A stretch of DNA of 64,000 nucleotides from Kuschelorhynchus macadamiae. Taxonomy: Eukaryota > Arthropoda > Insecta > Coleoptera > Curculionidae. Shown here one piece after another: positions 1 to 12,245 of the stretch (positions within the stretch are counted from its first letter, which is position 1; the number at the start of each line of letters is the position of its first letter). The translations under genes were made by a program, and so were the position numbers. The notes under the pieces were generated by a model. That model was not told where the DNA came from. It ran no database searches and was given only the letters and a program-made list of their open reading frames with translations. Where the stretch lies: positions 62,001 through 126,000 of the forward strand of contig JAUTXW010001353.1 in assembly GCA_030620095.1 (NCBI GenBank), given 5' to 3'.

Positions 1-1
1 G

Positions 2-1000
2 TGCAATTTTTTTTTAATTAAATTAAAAACGTAGCAAAGCGCTTTCAAATACATTCAGAGCCGTTATGACTTTTTTCTCTTTAGCCAATCGAATCTATAC
101 GGGTTTGTTTCTGTTCTTCTCTTAAATTTAAAGATTTTTTTATTTCGTACTTAATAAGTGCTTTCCTTATGATAACTTTATTTTGAAGCACTGTCTGAAC
201 AAAATTTACTTAAAATATTTTAAATTGAATTGAATTTTCTCTTTGATGGATTCGTAGTTTTGGTAGTTAAATACCCTTTGGTTTTTAATTCTGCCAGATC
301 CAACCCTGCAAAATTCCCCTAACAGTTTGTAACTAGATTTTAAATTATCCAATTTTTTAATATTATATATAAACCTTTGAATTTCCTACATTAATTTTCT
401 CCTTTTGATCTATTTTCTTAAGATTTTGGCTTAAAAATGTCTACACTTTAATGACATTATTCCGTTTTATCACATTTAATTGTTAACTTCCCCTTTATTT
501 AACCTTCAAAAAGATGACCATGTGTTAAAGTTTGAACATCTTCATGGTTTAAATCGCCCAAAGGGTTGAAAGAACACACCCTTATATTTTAATGTGATTT
601 TTGTAGATGTGACGTCAACAAATTTGCTCACCTGACTAAGTAAGTACATCACACATCTTTTGAAAACAATTTAAAATACATTTTTTTCCCTAAGAGCTAT
701 ATAATTGTTTTAATTTCCAATTATGTTGTAAATTTTCATAATTTCCATTGACTACATACCTAGCAATTTGTTTTTTATCTTCACCATTTAATTATACAAA
801 TAATTCATGTAATTCGCTCACTATTCGTTTGCTTTAAAAAATTTGTATTCTTTTCCCTTAAAATATTTAATTTATAAAATATTATCGTCTTTTAATTCTT
901 ACCATTTAAAGAAAGTTTTTTCTAGCTTTCTGGTGGCACTGATGATAGCGAAAGCCGAAAGCGCTCTGCTACGTTTTTAATTTAATAAAAAAAAATTGCA
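2..1000. mobile_element. Non-autonomous DNA element with ~44-bp terminal inverted repeats
   Basis: Bases 2-45 (starting TGCAATTTTTTTTTAATTAA) match the reverse complement of about 957-1000 nearly base for base; the differences are one indel in the A/T run and an A/G change in the stretch GTAGCAAAGCGC. Both arms contain AAAACGTAGC. The roughly 900 bp between the arms is AT-rich and shows no transposase-like reading frame, so this is a MITE-like or internally deleted element. The left end coincides with the window edge, so the target-site duplication cannot be judged. Confidence 0.6.
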
Positions 1001-3080
1001 TGAAATACAAACTGTCTACATTCCCAAAACATAAATAGGCAGTGGTATATTTATGCAATTTCAGTTCAACTAATGTTAATAACCAAAGCGACAGTAAATT
1101 AAAGCAAAATCTATTTGAGTCCCAATGAACGCATCGCAATATTTTTTTTTCGAAATACGTGAAAAAATATAAAGTTGGAAGCGTTATAGATGTGTATATT
1201 TCGACGATATTAAGCGCTGAAATTATAAACAAATTTATATGTTTTCCACGTTTTATTTTGCAGATTTTCACATTGAAAAAAGAGGCTTCTGTTTCCTCTC
1301 GTTTGCAGCTAAATTAGTGTTTAAATAATGCCTACCGGGATAAAAAAATAGTCAAAACTCGTTAACAAATAAAGTCACAGGGTCAACATTTTGTACACGT
1401 AAGCTATATTTGTACATTGTTTCAGATCGATATGGTGCAATTTGCATTAGTTATTGACCACTTAAAAGCTCATTTTTAAAATATCTACAACGTTTAGAAA
1501 AAGCGTTCTTTTATATGATTTGCCCTTTTTAAAATAGAAAATTAAGGCAATTATCGTTTATAGATTTAGTGGCACTTAGGCAATTCGCGAAGTCAGTTTC
1601 CTTATAGGCCTTTATGAAAAAAATTCTTATTATATGTTCCACACTGGTCAACATTTATATTGCATCAACTATTAATATCGTTAATTTCAAAATTCCATAT
1701 TTTTGTCACTAATGAACCAATTTCAAAACTTTTTTCTGCTAAGAGATTTTTTCCTCTTCATGGGACTCTGTATTAAATCCCTCAATTTGTTTTATTGTAC
1801 GAGAGAAAATAAAAACTATCTGACTATGTATATTCATCAAACATTCATATGACCCCGAAACAAAAACCGAAGCCCGGGGTTTTTCTTTTTTAGGCATTTT
1901 GAATGATCAGTAAGTGTATGGGACATTGGGGTATAATATGTAGAAACTGTTATAAGATAAAACCAAGTTCAAAAAACTGGATCTTGCAGTTTTCATTTTC
2001 GAAATATTTGAGACACATGTACGTCTGCTTCAAACTCAGATTTGCAAGTAAGATTGAGTAAAGAGTGTGCAAAAATCTAATTTGAGATACATGTCCACTT
2101 CAAATACTAAATTGTTACATTATCCCCGTGCTATATTATTTGAAAAAACACAGGGTTTTTCAAAATCTGCACTTGCGGATGTTGCGGCAAGGTAGATATT
2201 GTAAATGTGATACTTTAAAAACCCCGAGCTGTGGAATTTCGGCAGTGGATCTGTTCGTTTATATTTTTTTCTAAGTTAAAAAGTAGAAAAATCAAAAGTA
2301 AGTAAACATTAACTTTTTTAAATTCCAGTTTTCAATGCATTTTGGGGTGGCTTTACTCTAGATAGCATGGCAGACAAAAGCGAAACAAACGAATATGTAT
2401 TCGAAACAAGAAAAAAATTCTTTAAAGTCCAGCTTTTTCAAATTTGATTTAATCTTATAACATAATCTACAAACACTTAAGAATAAAAGAAGTTCCTTAC
2501 TCTCGTTTTTGTTTCGCATTTACTGCTGATACAGAGCAATTAATATAATTGCAAACTCGTTTATGCATCATTGGATTGTTCTAAGTATATCGGTTTTCCA
2601 TCCACAGTAATTATCCTGCCTGCAACTTGTATTGCTATATGTACTGTGGATTCAATAGCAGAAAGAATCCACTAGGCTGGATAATGCAACAGACGTACAC
2701 ATCTCAAAAACTTCGAAAAGAAAATATTCAGATTCTAGTTTTCAAATATGATTTTAATCTAATAACATTTTTGCAAATCCTTTTTCAATATCTCATAGTA
2801 ATTGTATACGTTGGACCCAAGGTATCCAAAACATCTAAAAAAGGAAAACCGGTTTATGTTTCGCGGTTTTGATAAAGGTGCATAATTAGAATATTTTCAT
2901 TGTTTCTTGTATAATAATACAAAATGACTGATTTACTTGGAAGTACCATGAAGAGGAGGAAATGATGGCTCATCTGAAACAAGTTTTCTCAAATCGATTC
3001 ATTAATTATCGGTATTAATAGCTGATGCAATATAAGTGTTGACCAGTGTATTTTCCTGGCCTAGAACCGAACTCACTCAC
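1001..3080. other. AT-rich non-coding stretch downstream of the NHL exon (intron of thin)
   Basis: This lies on the 3' side of the last thin exon seen. Both strands were read for further NHL-coding sequence and none was recognised. The only open frames are short and of biased composition. It is most simply the start of a further large intron. Confidence 0.5.
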
Positions 3081-3259
3081 CTGCACGCGATGATTGGAAG
3101 AATCCGCTACAACAATAGAGTTATCGGGTCCGACCGCAACGCCTCGCGGCCACGTGAAGCATCCGGCTTCGCTCCCCCGACCACCGATTTGGAACAGCTG
3201 TTGGCACTTTTGCAGGTACTGGCTCCTAGGGGAGGTACCTGCTGCTGCTGCCGCGAAAC
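3081..3259 (-). CDS. tn: thin/TRIM32 orthologue, coding exon 4: linker and first NHL repeat
   Basis: Partial CDS, residues about 995-1054 of the assembled protein. The acceptor TTGTTAG precedes base 3259, and the donor CAG/GTGAGT follows 3081. The phase-1 G from exon 3 plus GT gives Gly, and the exon ends in phase 0. The first 20 residues are an Ala-rich linker. Then comes LFQIGGRGSEAG...TWPRGVAVGP, followed by SIVVADSSNHRVQ, the hallmark of an NHL beta-propeller blade (PxGVAV, I.VADS.NHRVQ). TRIM32/thin proteins carry several such blades forming a propeller used for substrate or partner binding, so the rest must be encoded left of base 1. The exon is intact and its codon use is less AT-biased than the surrounding intron, which fits a gene under selection. 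Confidence 0.9.
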
Positions 3260-3737
3260 CTAACAATAAAAACAATGTCTATTTAAAAGCATTTTTAAAC
3301 TTAAATAGTCTGTTAGTACAAAGCAAACCAATAGCGTTTTCTAATCGTAGTGAATGTGCTAAAAGGATAGACATTATTATAGAGTTGTGGTGTTTTAACC
3401 TATTCTAATATTTTATTTGCCAGGTATAATTTTGACCTGTCTTTGAATTTACCCGTATATAATTATTTTTCAATTTTATAACAAAAAGTGGACTTTAGGA
3501 GAAACTTAACTGTACAGGGTTTGTGTAAGATTTTTAACTTGACCTTTCTTTAGTTTGGTTTGTATAGTGTGGCACATGCATCTTATTGACTCAGATTCAT
3601 GTGCCAGGCTTTTAGGTAGTAATTATTAAAAGAAAATTGTTGGATTTATTGGCTATTTAATCATTAAGTTTTAGTTGGTTAGTTTCTACAACCAACATAG
3701 AACGAAAGCTTTTACGGCTCTGATCAATTAATAAATC

Positions 3738-3860
3738 ATGGTTCTTGGGATTAGACCGTGTAAAATTGGAATTATTATCCGACGTTTCGCCTTCGCCTGC
3801 ACGAGGCATTCAATGTTCAGAATAGTTCCAATTTGACACGGTCTAATCCCAAGAACCATG
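3738..3860. repeat. Fold-back repeat with ~35-bp arms
   Basis: The arm CATGGTTCTTGGGATTAGAC and following bases (3738-3772) return inverted at about 3825-3860. The arms can form a long hairpin around a loop containing CCGACGTTTCG. A GAAACGTCGG motif recurs at about 54820 in a different context. Hairpins with a cgaaacgtc motif are seen at the ends of some retroelements, including Penelope-like ones, but the class here is a guess. Confidence 0.5.
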
Positions 3861-4744
3861 TTTTCTTAACCGTTATCAAGTAAACAGTAAATTACGATTA
3901 ATATGCTACTGTTCGCTACGCATCTAGTCCCATGACCTGAGCGAATCTCGGGATTATTCTCCATTATCTCAGGGTCATCATGAGCCCTAATAGCTATTTT
4001 TGAACTGCCAAATCTCCCTTTTATTTTGTCTTCTTTGTTAGCCCTCAAGTGTACACGGTACAATGTCAATAATGTCTCTTTCCGTATGCAACTACACAGT
4101 AAAGACGTGTTGTCTTTTACCGAAGTTGCACGTAGGGGCTCACAATGGTCAGTTTGGATGATATATCATCGATATCTAAAATACTTGTTGTATATCATTG
4201 ATGAATGTAGCCTGAAGTGCTATCTACATAATGCGAAGGAAAATTTGTTCAGAACAATACAAGTTTTTAAGGATTTGTAAAGTTAGGTTTAATAAAATTG
4301 TATAAAAATATATTTATTTACTAAAGCATAGACGTTTAATTAACAAGAGTTTTTCACCATCATATAGGGTATTGGGAAAACAAGAGTTCTTAGTAGGCTT
4401 TTAAAAACACTTTGATTTTGTGGTTAATAATACAACAAGTGAGAATTAAATAAAATTTTGTTTCAGTTTTGATTCTTTAATTATGATTTAACTACTCAGT
4501 AACCAAGAACTATTAAAAAATATTAATTTTCATTTTAAAAAAATAGTTGCAATGGAAATAATTCAAAATAAAAGCTTTTGTTTGGTTAGAAATTTAGGTG
4601 TAAAATTCTACGTGATATATTAAGCCCAACAAGAAAGACTTGCAAAGCTTTAAAATTTTACTAACAACAAGGGAATAGAAACGTGGTATTACTCCTTTGA
4701 GATTGAACAACAGCCTTCATTCTTTATGACATGCTTTAAATTTA

Positions 4745-5551
4745 AATAATAATTTAATTGTGCGGCAGTTGCTATCACTCATTTTGATGCGCGAGTTCCA
4801 GCTAAATGACCGATTGAAACTTGCTATAAGTTTGCCTATAGTACTTTTACGGAGCTCGTCCCACATATATTCTATAGGATTCCGCTTCGGACTTTTATGT
4901 GGTCATTCTATACCAATATCAAAATATTTCGGAGTTCTCTCGGCTCTCAGCTGTAGATCATTATATTGCATAATGATACCATTTTTCCTATAAAACGCAT
5001 ATATCACAACACACGCTCTTCCAAACACTCCCTCATATAACCATCTCTTATGTACCTATCATATGTATCATATGATTGGTAACCCCTTCGCAATGTTACA
5101 AGTTCATTCGTGGTTCTAAAGAGATCCCTTCCCATACTATCACACCTTCACCATTAAATTTTACCCTAGGAGAGAAGTAAGACTGGGCATATCGTTCTTC
5201 GAGCCGTCTATAAACTCGTTGGCCTTAGGTAAAAGCCTTGAAAAACTCAACCCATTTGAAACAGAACGCATTGCCAATTCGCCATACCCCAATCTCCATG
5301 AGCTCTAGCAAAATGTTCAAAGCTACCTCTAAGAGTGGGTTGTAACAGGTACATGTGATTTTGTTCTCGCAATTTTTTTAGTACAGTATGAGATAAAACA
5401 ATAATATACCATGGACATCTCCTAGGAACCAGTTTCTATGAATCTTTGTATTGCACTTCGAGGAATGTTAGAGAAATCTGCGACATAGCGAATTTTACAA
5501 CTATCAATATGTAGGTCAAGCAACAGCTTGAGCTGCTTTTTCCGGAGTCAT
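4745..5551 (-). pseudogene. Tc1-like (IS630/Tc1/mariner) transposase, decayed
   Basis: Read on the minus strand from ATG at 5551. The first part gives MTPEKAAQ and then, after a frameshift, a helix-turn-helix-like stretch (YVADFSNIPRSAIQRFIETG). The middle gives FNGEGVIVWEGIS, matching the conserved VMVWGGIS region after the first catalytic Asp. The end gives KSPKRNPIEYMWDELRK, the Tc1-type third catalytic region in which Glu of NPIE is the last acid of the DDE triad. Several stops and frameshifts break it, so it is inactive. It lies in the intron between thin exons 3 and 4. No clear terminal inverted repeats were identified. Confidence 0.75.
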
Positions 5552-5715
5552 TGTAATTTGACAACTAGGTTATTGACAACAGCAATACAGTAAATGTATC
5601 TGGTGGATAGTGAAGAACTGTAAGTTTTTTTGTGGGCTAAAGCTCCTGTGACAAAAGAGATTTCGAGGAGAATAGAAAAACTAAATGTTGGAAAAAAAAA
5701 TGAGATTCTGATTTT

Positions 5716-6691
5716 CATTGGCGTATCCAGGGTTTTCGTTTGGGGGGGGAAGGCTATTATAGAGAAACTCTTTTATTGTCCCTAAAGCAGGCCATCGCCA
5801 CTACACGTATTTGCCAAGGTAGGCTTTGATTGGCCAGTAATTATTGCCCAGGTTCTCCCTGTATCTCGCTCCCTCATAGGTATATCGCGTATAGTATATT
5901 CTTTTTCTCTCCCACTAGTTTGTTAAGATAACTTTACTGCGGTATGCCGATTGCTATCTAATTTTCGGATATTGCTCGATTTTACTCAGACCTCTGTGTA
6001 TTCCGTGCTGAAAAGTAATAGATGCACATCGCACGAAAAATTACAAAATAAGGTATAATGTTTAAGCGAATTTTGTTTCATTTAAAATATACCTTTGGCA
6101 ATTGTTTTTGTGAATTTATAATGTGTACTTTTCGGAAGGGCATTGCCCATTTGCCCTTATGATAAAACCGCCACTGGCATAGTGGTTTTCTTTTTACAAG
6201 AAATCTTAGCTAATCTAAGTTAGCCAAAAAAGTATAAGCTAAATTAACTCAGAGCTAAATTAACTCAGATCAGCCAATATTTCGTCTAAAAGAAAAACCG
6301 CTATTAATGTACCTAGTTGCATATAATGCAATGCAATAAAAAACCGTAAACTTCCAGCAAAATCGGTTTTAAATATTGTAAGATTAGTTAGGTTAGCTTG
6401 GCGATGTCAAGAATACGCAGAATTAGAGAATGTAACTAATTCAACGGCTTCCCGAATGTATTCGCGAGGTTTTTCTCTTTGGGTATTCGTCGCAAAAGAT
6501 TCCCAAAGGTTCGAATTCGAGCGGTGTTGTTGTTGTTGTCGTCGAATTATGTTTGGTTAATTACATAGATAATAAATAAGCAAAAATACTACGTATAAAA
6601 TAATATATAAAATAAAGTCGTAAAAACATACTTTAAACTAGCCTTTAGAGGGGACTGCAGCCTGGGAGCCACCCCCCTGGATACGCCTATG
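5716..6691. mobile_element. hAT-like non-autonomous element with CATWGGCGTATCCAGGG ends
   Basis: The left end CATTGGCGTATCCAGGG (5716) matches the inverted right end CATAGGCGTATCCAGGG (ending 6691), and both ends run into G-rich tracts. The TIR style resembles the CAGTGGCGGATCCAG-type ends known from hAT elements. The interior (about 970 bp) has no transposase frame. It also contains a second terminus-like motif near 6160-6180 (ACCGCCACTGGCATAGTGG), suggesting nesting. The flanking 8-mers agree only partly, so a target-site duplication is not established. Confidence 0.5.
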
Positions 6692-9600
6692 CCATGTTTA
6701 TCCGCAGTAATTGGAAGGCTACTTTCGTAGATTAGAAAACCTATAATATTTCTAGAGTTTCAGGGGGTATCCTGATCCTGGCTACGTGCCTGCCAAAAGG
6801 TTACTGAACATTGAATTTTATAAACATTTTCTTGGTTTTGTTAAATTTGTTGCACAGTCTACTTGCCTTTTTTATTTCGAAGATCTGGAGTGTATCTTGA
6901 TCTCTTTTACCTCTACATAAAGGATATTTTTAATTTTCTTTTAAATAAAATAAAAAAATTGTGTATGTGATTTGGAGATAAAAGTAAAATTATGTTAATA
7001 AAATATCATATTCGGCCAAAAAGTAAGTTTTTTATATAGCTTAAGTATTATAGCCATTTCTTCCAGTCATAGAGCTTCGGCATACCCCTGAGTGTAATAC
7101 AGTGTATCAACTTTGTTTAAAAAAATAAATAAATAAATAGAAAAAAAGGTATGACGCAAAATGTACTAATAAAATATCTAAATTTATGTAGCGTACCCTT
7201 TCCATTCTTATTAATCTGTCAAGTTGTTGATTTTGCGTAAACCAAACACAAGGAGAAATTATGTATTTACAAAAATAATTGGTCACGATGGTAAATCTGT
7301 TTGAATTTACGTCATTTGTTTGTTTAGCCCTTTTTCGGTCTATCGAACTTAGAACAGGCCAACATTAACACGCTTAAATCTGCGTCCAGCACTTTGCGAT
7401 GTTCAGGAGTTTGAAGGCAAATTGTAAATTAACGACATATCAAAGGGAAGGAAGGGCTTCATTTGCATATTATGTGATAATGCTTGAGCGATGCCAAGCG
7501 ATACTCTGGATTTGATAAATTACATTTCATAAGTAAATTTTAGGAAAAATGGAGCTGAATGACTACTTTGTAGACAAGGGCTTGGCAATAAACAAACAAA
7601 ATTAGTTCAGAGGGCCGGATTGTAATAATTTCTAGGTATAAAAAGTTCTAAAATTTTTTCTGGTATAAAAACGCAATTTTAAATGTTTCCAAAGTTTTTA
7701 CCTATAGCAGGTATTTTAATTACAGTTATTTCTCACAAGAGGTGTTTAGTTGTATTACGACATCTTTTTATGAAATATTATACAGATAAAACAGAGTTAT
7801 GTGTTCCGGTTAAAAAAAAAGTATTTATCTGTCAACGTTAGGAAAATTATAAAAACTTACGTTAGTGATGCTGCGAGTGGAATATGTGATTTGACTAAGT
7901 TAGCTCTGACTACAATGAAAAGATCCATGTTAAATCCGATTACATCGAGAAAGAAGTATAAAAATGCCGGTTCCATCAATTGTTTCGGCGAAGGCGACGA
8001 GAGCCCAATGAAGGGAAAAATACAACATCTTCGAATAACAACGTGGACCACCTACATTAGAAACCTTAAAACAACGGCTTGTTAATGATGAAACCCAAAT
8101 AATCTGTCGCATCACCAGCCTTTGGGAGTTTTGTATAAAATAAAATGCGCTTCAGATATCGCACAATTGACAAAAAGCAAGTACTTATAGAATCTCAGTG
8201 ATTACAAAAATGCCTTCTTAAGTATACAATATCGGTAAGAAATTTTCTTTTCCTGACAAAGGGTTTGTTGGTCGATGAGCCCTTTTTTCGGAGATCATTT
8301 AAAATGATCCGCTATATACTAAATTTCCATTGTGATATGGTAACTTTGTGCGATGATATTTACTCTTTTCTGACATCATGATAGAAACATTTTAGCGTTT
8401 CAACCTATCTTGGTTCGTCCCAAAAGTATTTAAGTAATAATATTGTATAAGCGTTGATTTTCTGAGTCTCAGTGTCATTTCATACTGGAACTTTCTCAAG
8501 TTTCTGCTAAACCTGTACATGTAATTTAAAACAAAATAGTCGATGGATTTTCTTTTTCGGAGGAGTTTACACAACAACAGACCACATAAGCTAGACCAAG
8601 ATGTTTTTGAACTATTAAAAGCACATGTAAAAAGAGTCACTATTCACAGCAAAAGTCTTAACTGAAATACTTTGAAAATGCGGAACTTAATACCAAAAAA
8701 TTGTACAATCTTTTTAAGGAGCACTAGAAAGAAAATACAAATAAATGCTTAAAAATAAGATTGATTAGGGTCATAATGACATGAACTATGTTTTAACTTT
8801 TTTTATTATGAAATATAGATTTTTATATTGCTTTTTCTTAACTATTATAATATATTATATGTAATTATAAGGCTATCTGAACTTTAACATACACACCGCA
8901 CAAAAAAAGTGGAGATTAAATCTATTATCTAATCCACACAACATGAATTTAAGTTTTAAAGGACTGGTGTAATATGATGTGTTTACGATAATTTACGAAG
9001 TCAACAAGTCAGTCAACACCATATTAAATTTTTACACGAGATTTTGGCTATATAGAAATTCATATTTCATGGCAATCAGCATTCAACAAGCTAATCACCG
9101 ACCGACCCATCCACCCCATCATCCTGCTCTTCTTATCAATCAGAGACAGAGACCTACAAACAATGAGGATGCATTGAGTGAACCGAAGAACTGACTGAAC
9201 CATAGACAAACGCAACTGAACGTTTTATATTGCTTTGTCTCTATTTCCAAGATCCGTGATCCGGTTCGCAGTATTTTTAAGACCCGGCTCCCGTGGGTCA
9301 GTATAAAGATCCGGATCTCAGATCCGGATCGGTCATGAACGACACATCTGTAGTCGTAGTGAATTGGAATGGTAACATTTTGGTAAAAATCCAATATGGA
9401 GAAAAAAATGGCAACCTCAAGAAGTGTAAAAAATTATTAATAAAAAAACTGCTTATCGGAGGGACCTCATAAATTGCATAAAAATAAAGTGCGATATAGT
9501 TATAAACTGTCAAATTTTTTTTAAAAAGCCATTATGGAGGAATAAAATTGCTGGCTAATGAAATATTTCACAATTCAGTACCGAAAAAACTACTTATCCA

Positions 9601-10051
9601 ATTGACTTTAAATTTTGCAACATGAAACAAGGATATAGGACCGTGACCGAATTCCGAGTTTATAACTTTAACGGTTAAATGACTGCAATTTTTTAAATTT
9701 GATATTTCAAATTCCAACTTTAACCTCATTTTGCCGCTTACTGCGAATAGCAATCGACCCCCGTATGGAGCATTTATTTGGCTACAAAAAAGCAGTAATA
9801 ACATTTCTCTCTAACTACGCAGCAGGCGGGTGAAAACTTGATTTAAAGAAGAAAGTGTACATATCGGTCAAAAATCGATGAGTACCGATCTATATATGAC
9901 GTGAAATGATAGGATTGAGCTAGGATGTAAATAAAGATTACAGAGATATTTGACATGTCAGTTGTGATAGATGTCACGGCTGAGTTTTGGTTTCTTTTAA
10001 GCAAATATTTCTCTAATATTTTTTATCGCTTCGTTTTATGTTTATGTATTT
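6692..10051. other. Intronic stretch without recognised genes
   Basis: AT-rich intron sequence. The open frame at 7801-8085 (94 codons, plus strand) shows no domain I recognise. A near-perfect 23-bp palindrome built from GATCCGGATCT lies at 9308-9330, and a short GACCCG...TGGGTC stem lies at 9281-9299. Confidence 0.4.
9308..9330. repeat. 23-bp perfect palindrome
   Basis: GATCCGGATCT, one central C, then AGATCCGGATC: 11-bp arms, fully complementary. It is unusually GC-rich for this intron. It is probably part of a transposon end; no function can be assigned. Confidence 0.6.
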
Positions 10052-10195
10052 ACGCGTTAAAGAGTCGTTTTTACGATTTGTATTTTAAACTTACGTGTTT
10101 AAGTGTATGTGCACGAAAATTAAAGTTTAACGCGTTAAAGAGTCGTTTTTACGATTTGTATTTTAAACTTACGTGTTTAAGTGTATGTGCACGAA
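10052..10195. repeat. 78-bp tandem duplication (two copies)
   Basis: The stretch starting ACGCGTTAAAGAGTCG at 10052 recurs at 10130 almost unchanged, through to GTATGTGCACGAA. Period 78 bp, a multiple of three, so the overlying open frame also repeats; nothing suggests it is translated. Confidence 0.8.
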
Positions 10196-11269
10196 CATTT
10201 TTTAATAACTTTATTTAAGTTTATGTGAAGTTTCCACCATCTCCGTTTTATAATGTAAGTGTTTGGTTATTAATTTTTTTTTTAAACAAAAATTGAAGTT
10301 TTGCATTTAGTAATATCCTAGTATCAAATTTTATATATATTTGATAACGTTGTTGTATTTTAACAATATGATGATTATGATTGTGTTTTGAACCGTTTTT
10401 ATTTGACTATTAGTTGTAAATTAGAATAAGTCCTTCCAAAGGAGTTATCGACTTTTGAAATTCTCATTTTCGTCAATTTTTGAACTGTACTATTAGATTT
10501 TGTATTGTCATTACCGGAATGGTTAGATTTTCGAGCTTTTTGATATTTTTATTTTCAATTTTGTATCTACTTTTGCCGATTATTCCTCAAAAATCTTAAA
10601 ATCGTGCATGTATTATGAGGGGTACACATAATTAGCTTTTCAGAGCATTTTCTTATAATAATGTCTGATCAGATGTACCCATTAGACCGACTAAATTAGG
10701 CAGCTTTAAGAACAGACATATACAGGGTGTTACTAGTTTGAGGTATGAGCATAGGGATCTCGGAAACGGTAAAAGATCCAAAAACGGTTAAATTAGGGCA
10801 AAGTTGCGTAATTTAATGTCGGATAATAATTAATTGACAAAGTTGGAAAATTTTAACTATTTTCGAGGATATCCGGAAACAAACCGGAAATCATCTGTAT
10901 ATTGCATTTGAAGAGATATTACAAAATAAATTTTACGTCAATATCGCAACTTTTTCTTACCTATAAGATGGTGTTTAAATAAAAAAGAAAGCATTTGTTC
11001 CGAAAACTGGTTACGGCACCGAAAAGTACTCACAAAGATACACAAAATGGAGGGTTTAGGAAGGGTCTTGGAATATATAAAGGAGTTGCAATTACGAGGT
11101 GAAGTTTGCACAAAAAAAAATGTTTTTTTTCCTTAACTTTTAAACTGTTTAAATTTCTTACATGCGGTTTTCAAAATTCGATGTAACTTTTAGGGGAGTA
11201 ATTTATCTTAAAAAATTTATGACAGCTCTCAGAAAAAAATTATATAATTTTAATACTTATATAAAAAAT

Positions 11270-12245
11270 CGGTAAATTTCCTTTACTCGGACCTTCCCTC
11301 CTTACCAATCTTTTTTTTTCTTAGGAATAGTGAAGTGTGAACGAATTTAGAACCGCACATAGCCATTTAGTAACACATATACACATACCGTCATTCCAAA
11401 TATTTTTATTGCGCGCTATTTTGTTCCACCATATTTGATTCGTACCAATATTTGACCAGTTTCTATCTACACCACACTTAACTTAATGGTAAGTTTCCTT
11501 CATCCTTGAACTTCCCTCGTTAGGAATCTTTCCTTTCATTAGGACTAGTGAAGTGTAACCCAATTTAAGTACATAGTCATTTAGTAACACATATTGACTG
11601 CCTTTTCAAACGTTTTTATTTGGTGCCATTTTGTTCCATCATATTGGGTTCCTACCAATATTTTACCATCTCCTACCTATGCCACACTTGATTTTTAGGC
11701 ATAATTTAAAATAAATAAGTAATTTTACATTAACACACACCGCCATTTTGTTACTTAATGTTGAATTCGTACAACAGTTTTTTTAGTTCATCTGTATACC
11801 ACAATTATTTATGGAACACAATTTGAAATCAGTTCATTAAGTAGTTTTTCAGGCTGAATTTTGTTCCACCATCTTGGATTCGATCAAAAATTTTACCCGT
11901 TGATTCGGACATAATACTTAATTTTTGTGCAAAATTTAACTTAAACTGTATAAGTAGTTTTTTAGTAATAAATTTTTTAGTATCTTACTAGGCCGCCATT
12001 TTATTTTCCCGTATTCGATATGTTCCAAAATGTTACCAGATCCTCCCCACAGGACCCTTAATTTTTGACCAAAATTTGAAGTCAATGAGGTAAGTAGTTT
12101 TTAACTATGCCTCGAACAGACAGACCGACAGACCGATGGAATTGAGAAAACATATATGTTTTTCGGTATCTAAGGACCTGAAGGGTATAGACCTGAAAAA
12201 GTCTTGGAGGGTGATTTTTCGATTACAATACTTCCCTTTTATGCT
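11270..12245 (-). repeat. Dispersed GCCGCCAT repeat family, copy A (inverted orientation)
   Basis: Member of the family described at 48540-50750, on the opposite strand. It shows the end sequence around TTAGGAATAGTGAAGTGTGA (about 11320), internal blocks of CCATTTTGTTCC...TTGGATTCG...TTTTACC, the CAGACAGACCGACAGACCG tract at 12117-12136, and the terminal half-palindrome ACTTCCCTTTTATG near 12230. No coding capacity. Confidence 0.65.

Noticed and set aside
3036..3408. Plus-strand open frames over the NHL exon
   Set aside because: Antisense to the NHL-coding exon, whose protein matches a known fold and has fitting splice sites.
7801..8085. 94-codon plus-strand ORF
   Set aside because: Vague resemblance to a transposon-encoded helix-turn-helix protein only; no conserved motif, biased neighbourhood, so not called a gene.
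9955..10218. 87-codon ORF with internal protein repeat
   Set aside because: The repeat is explained by the 78-bp DNA duplication; no coding evidence.
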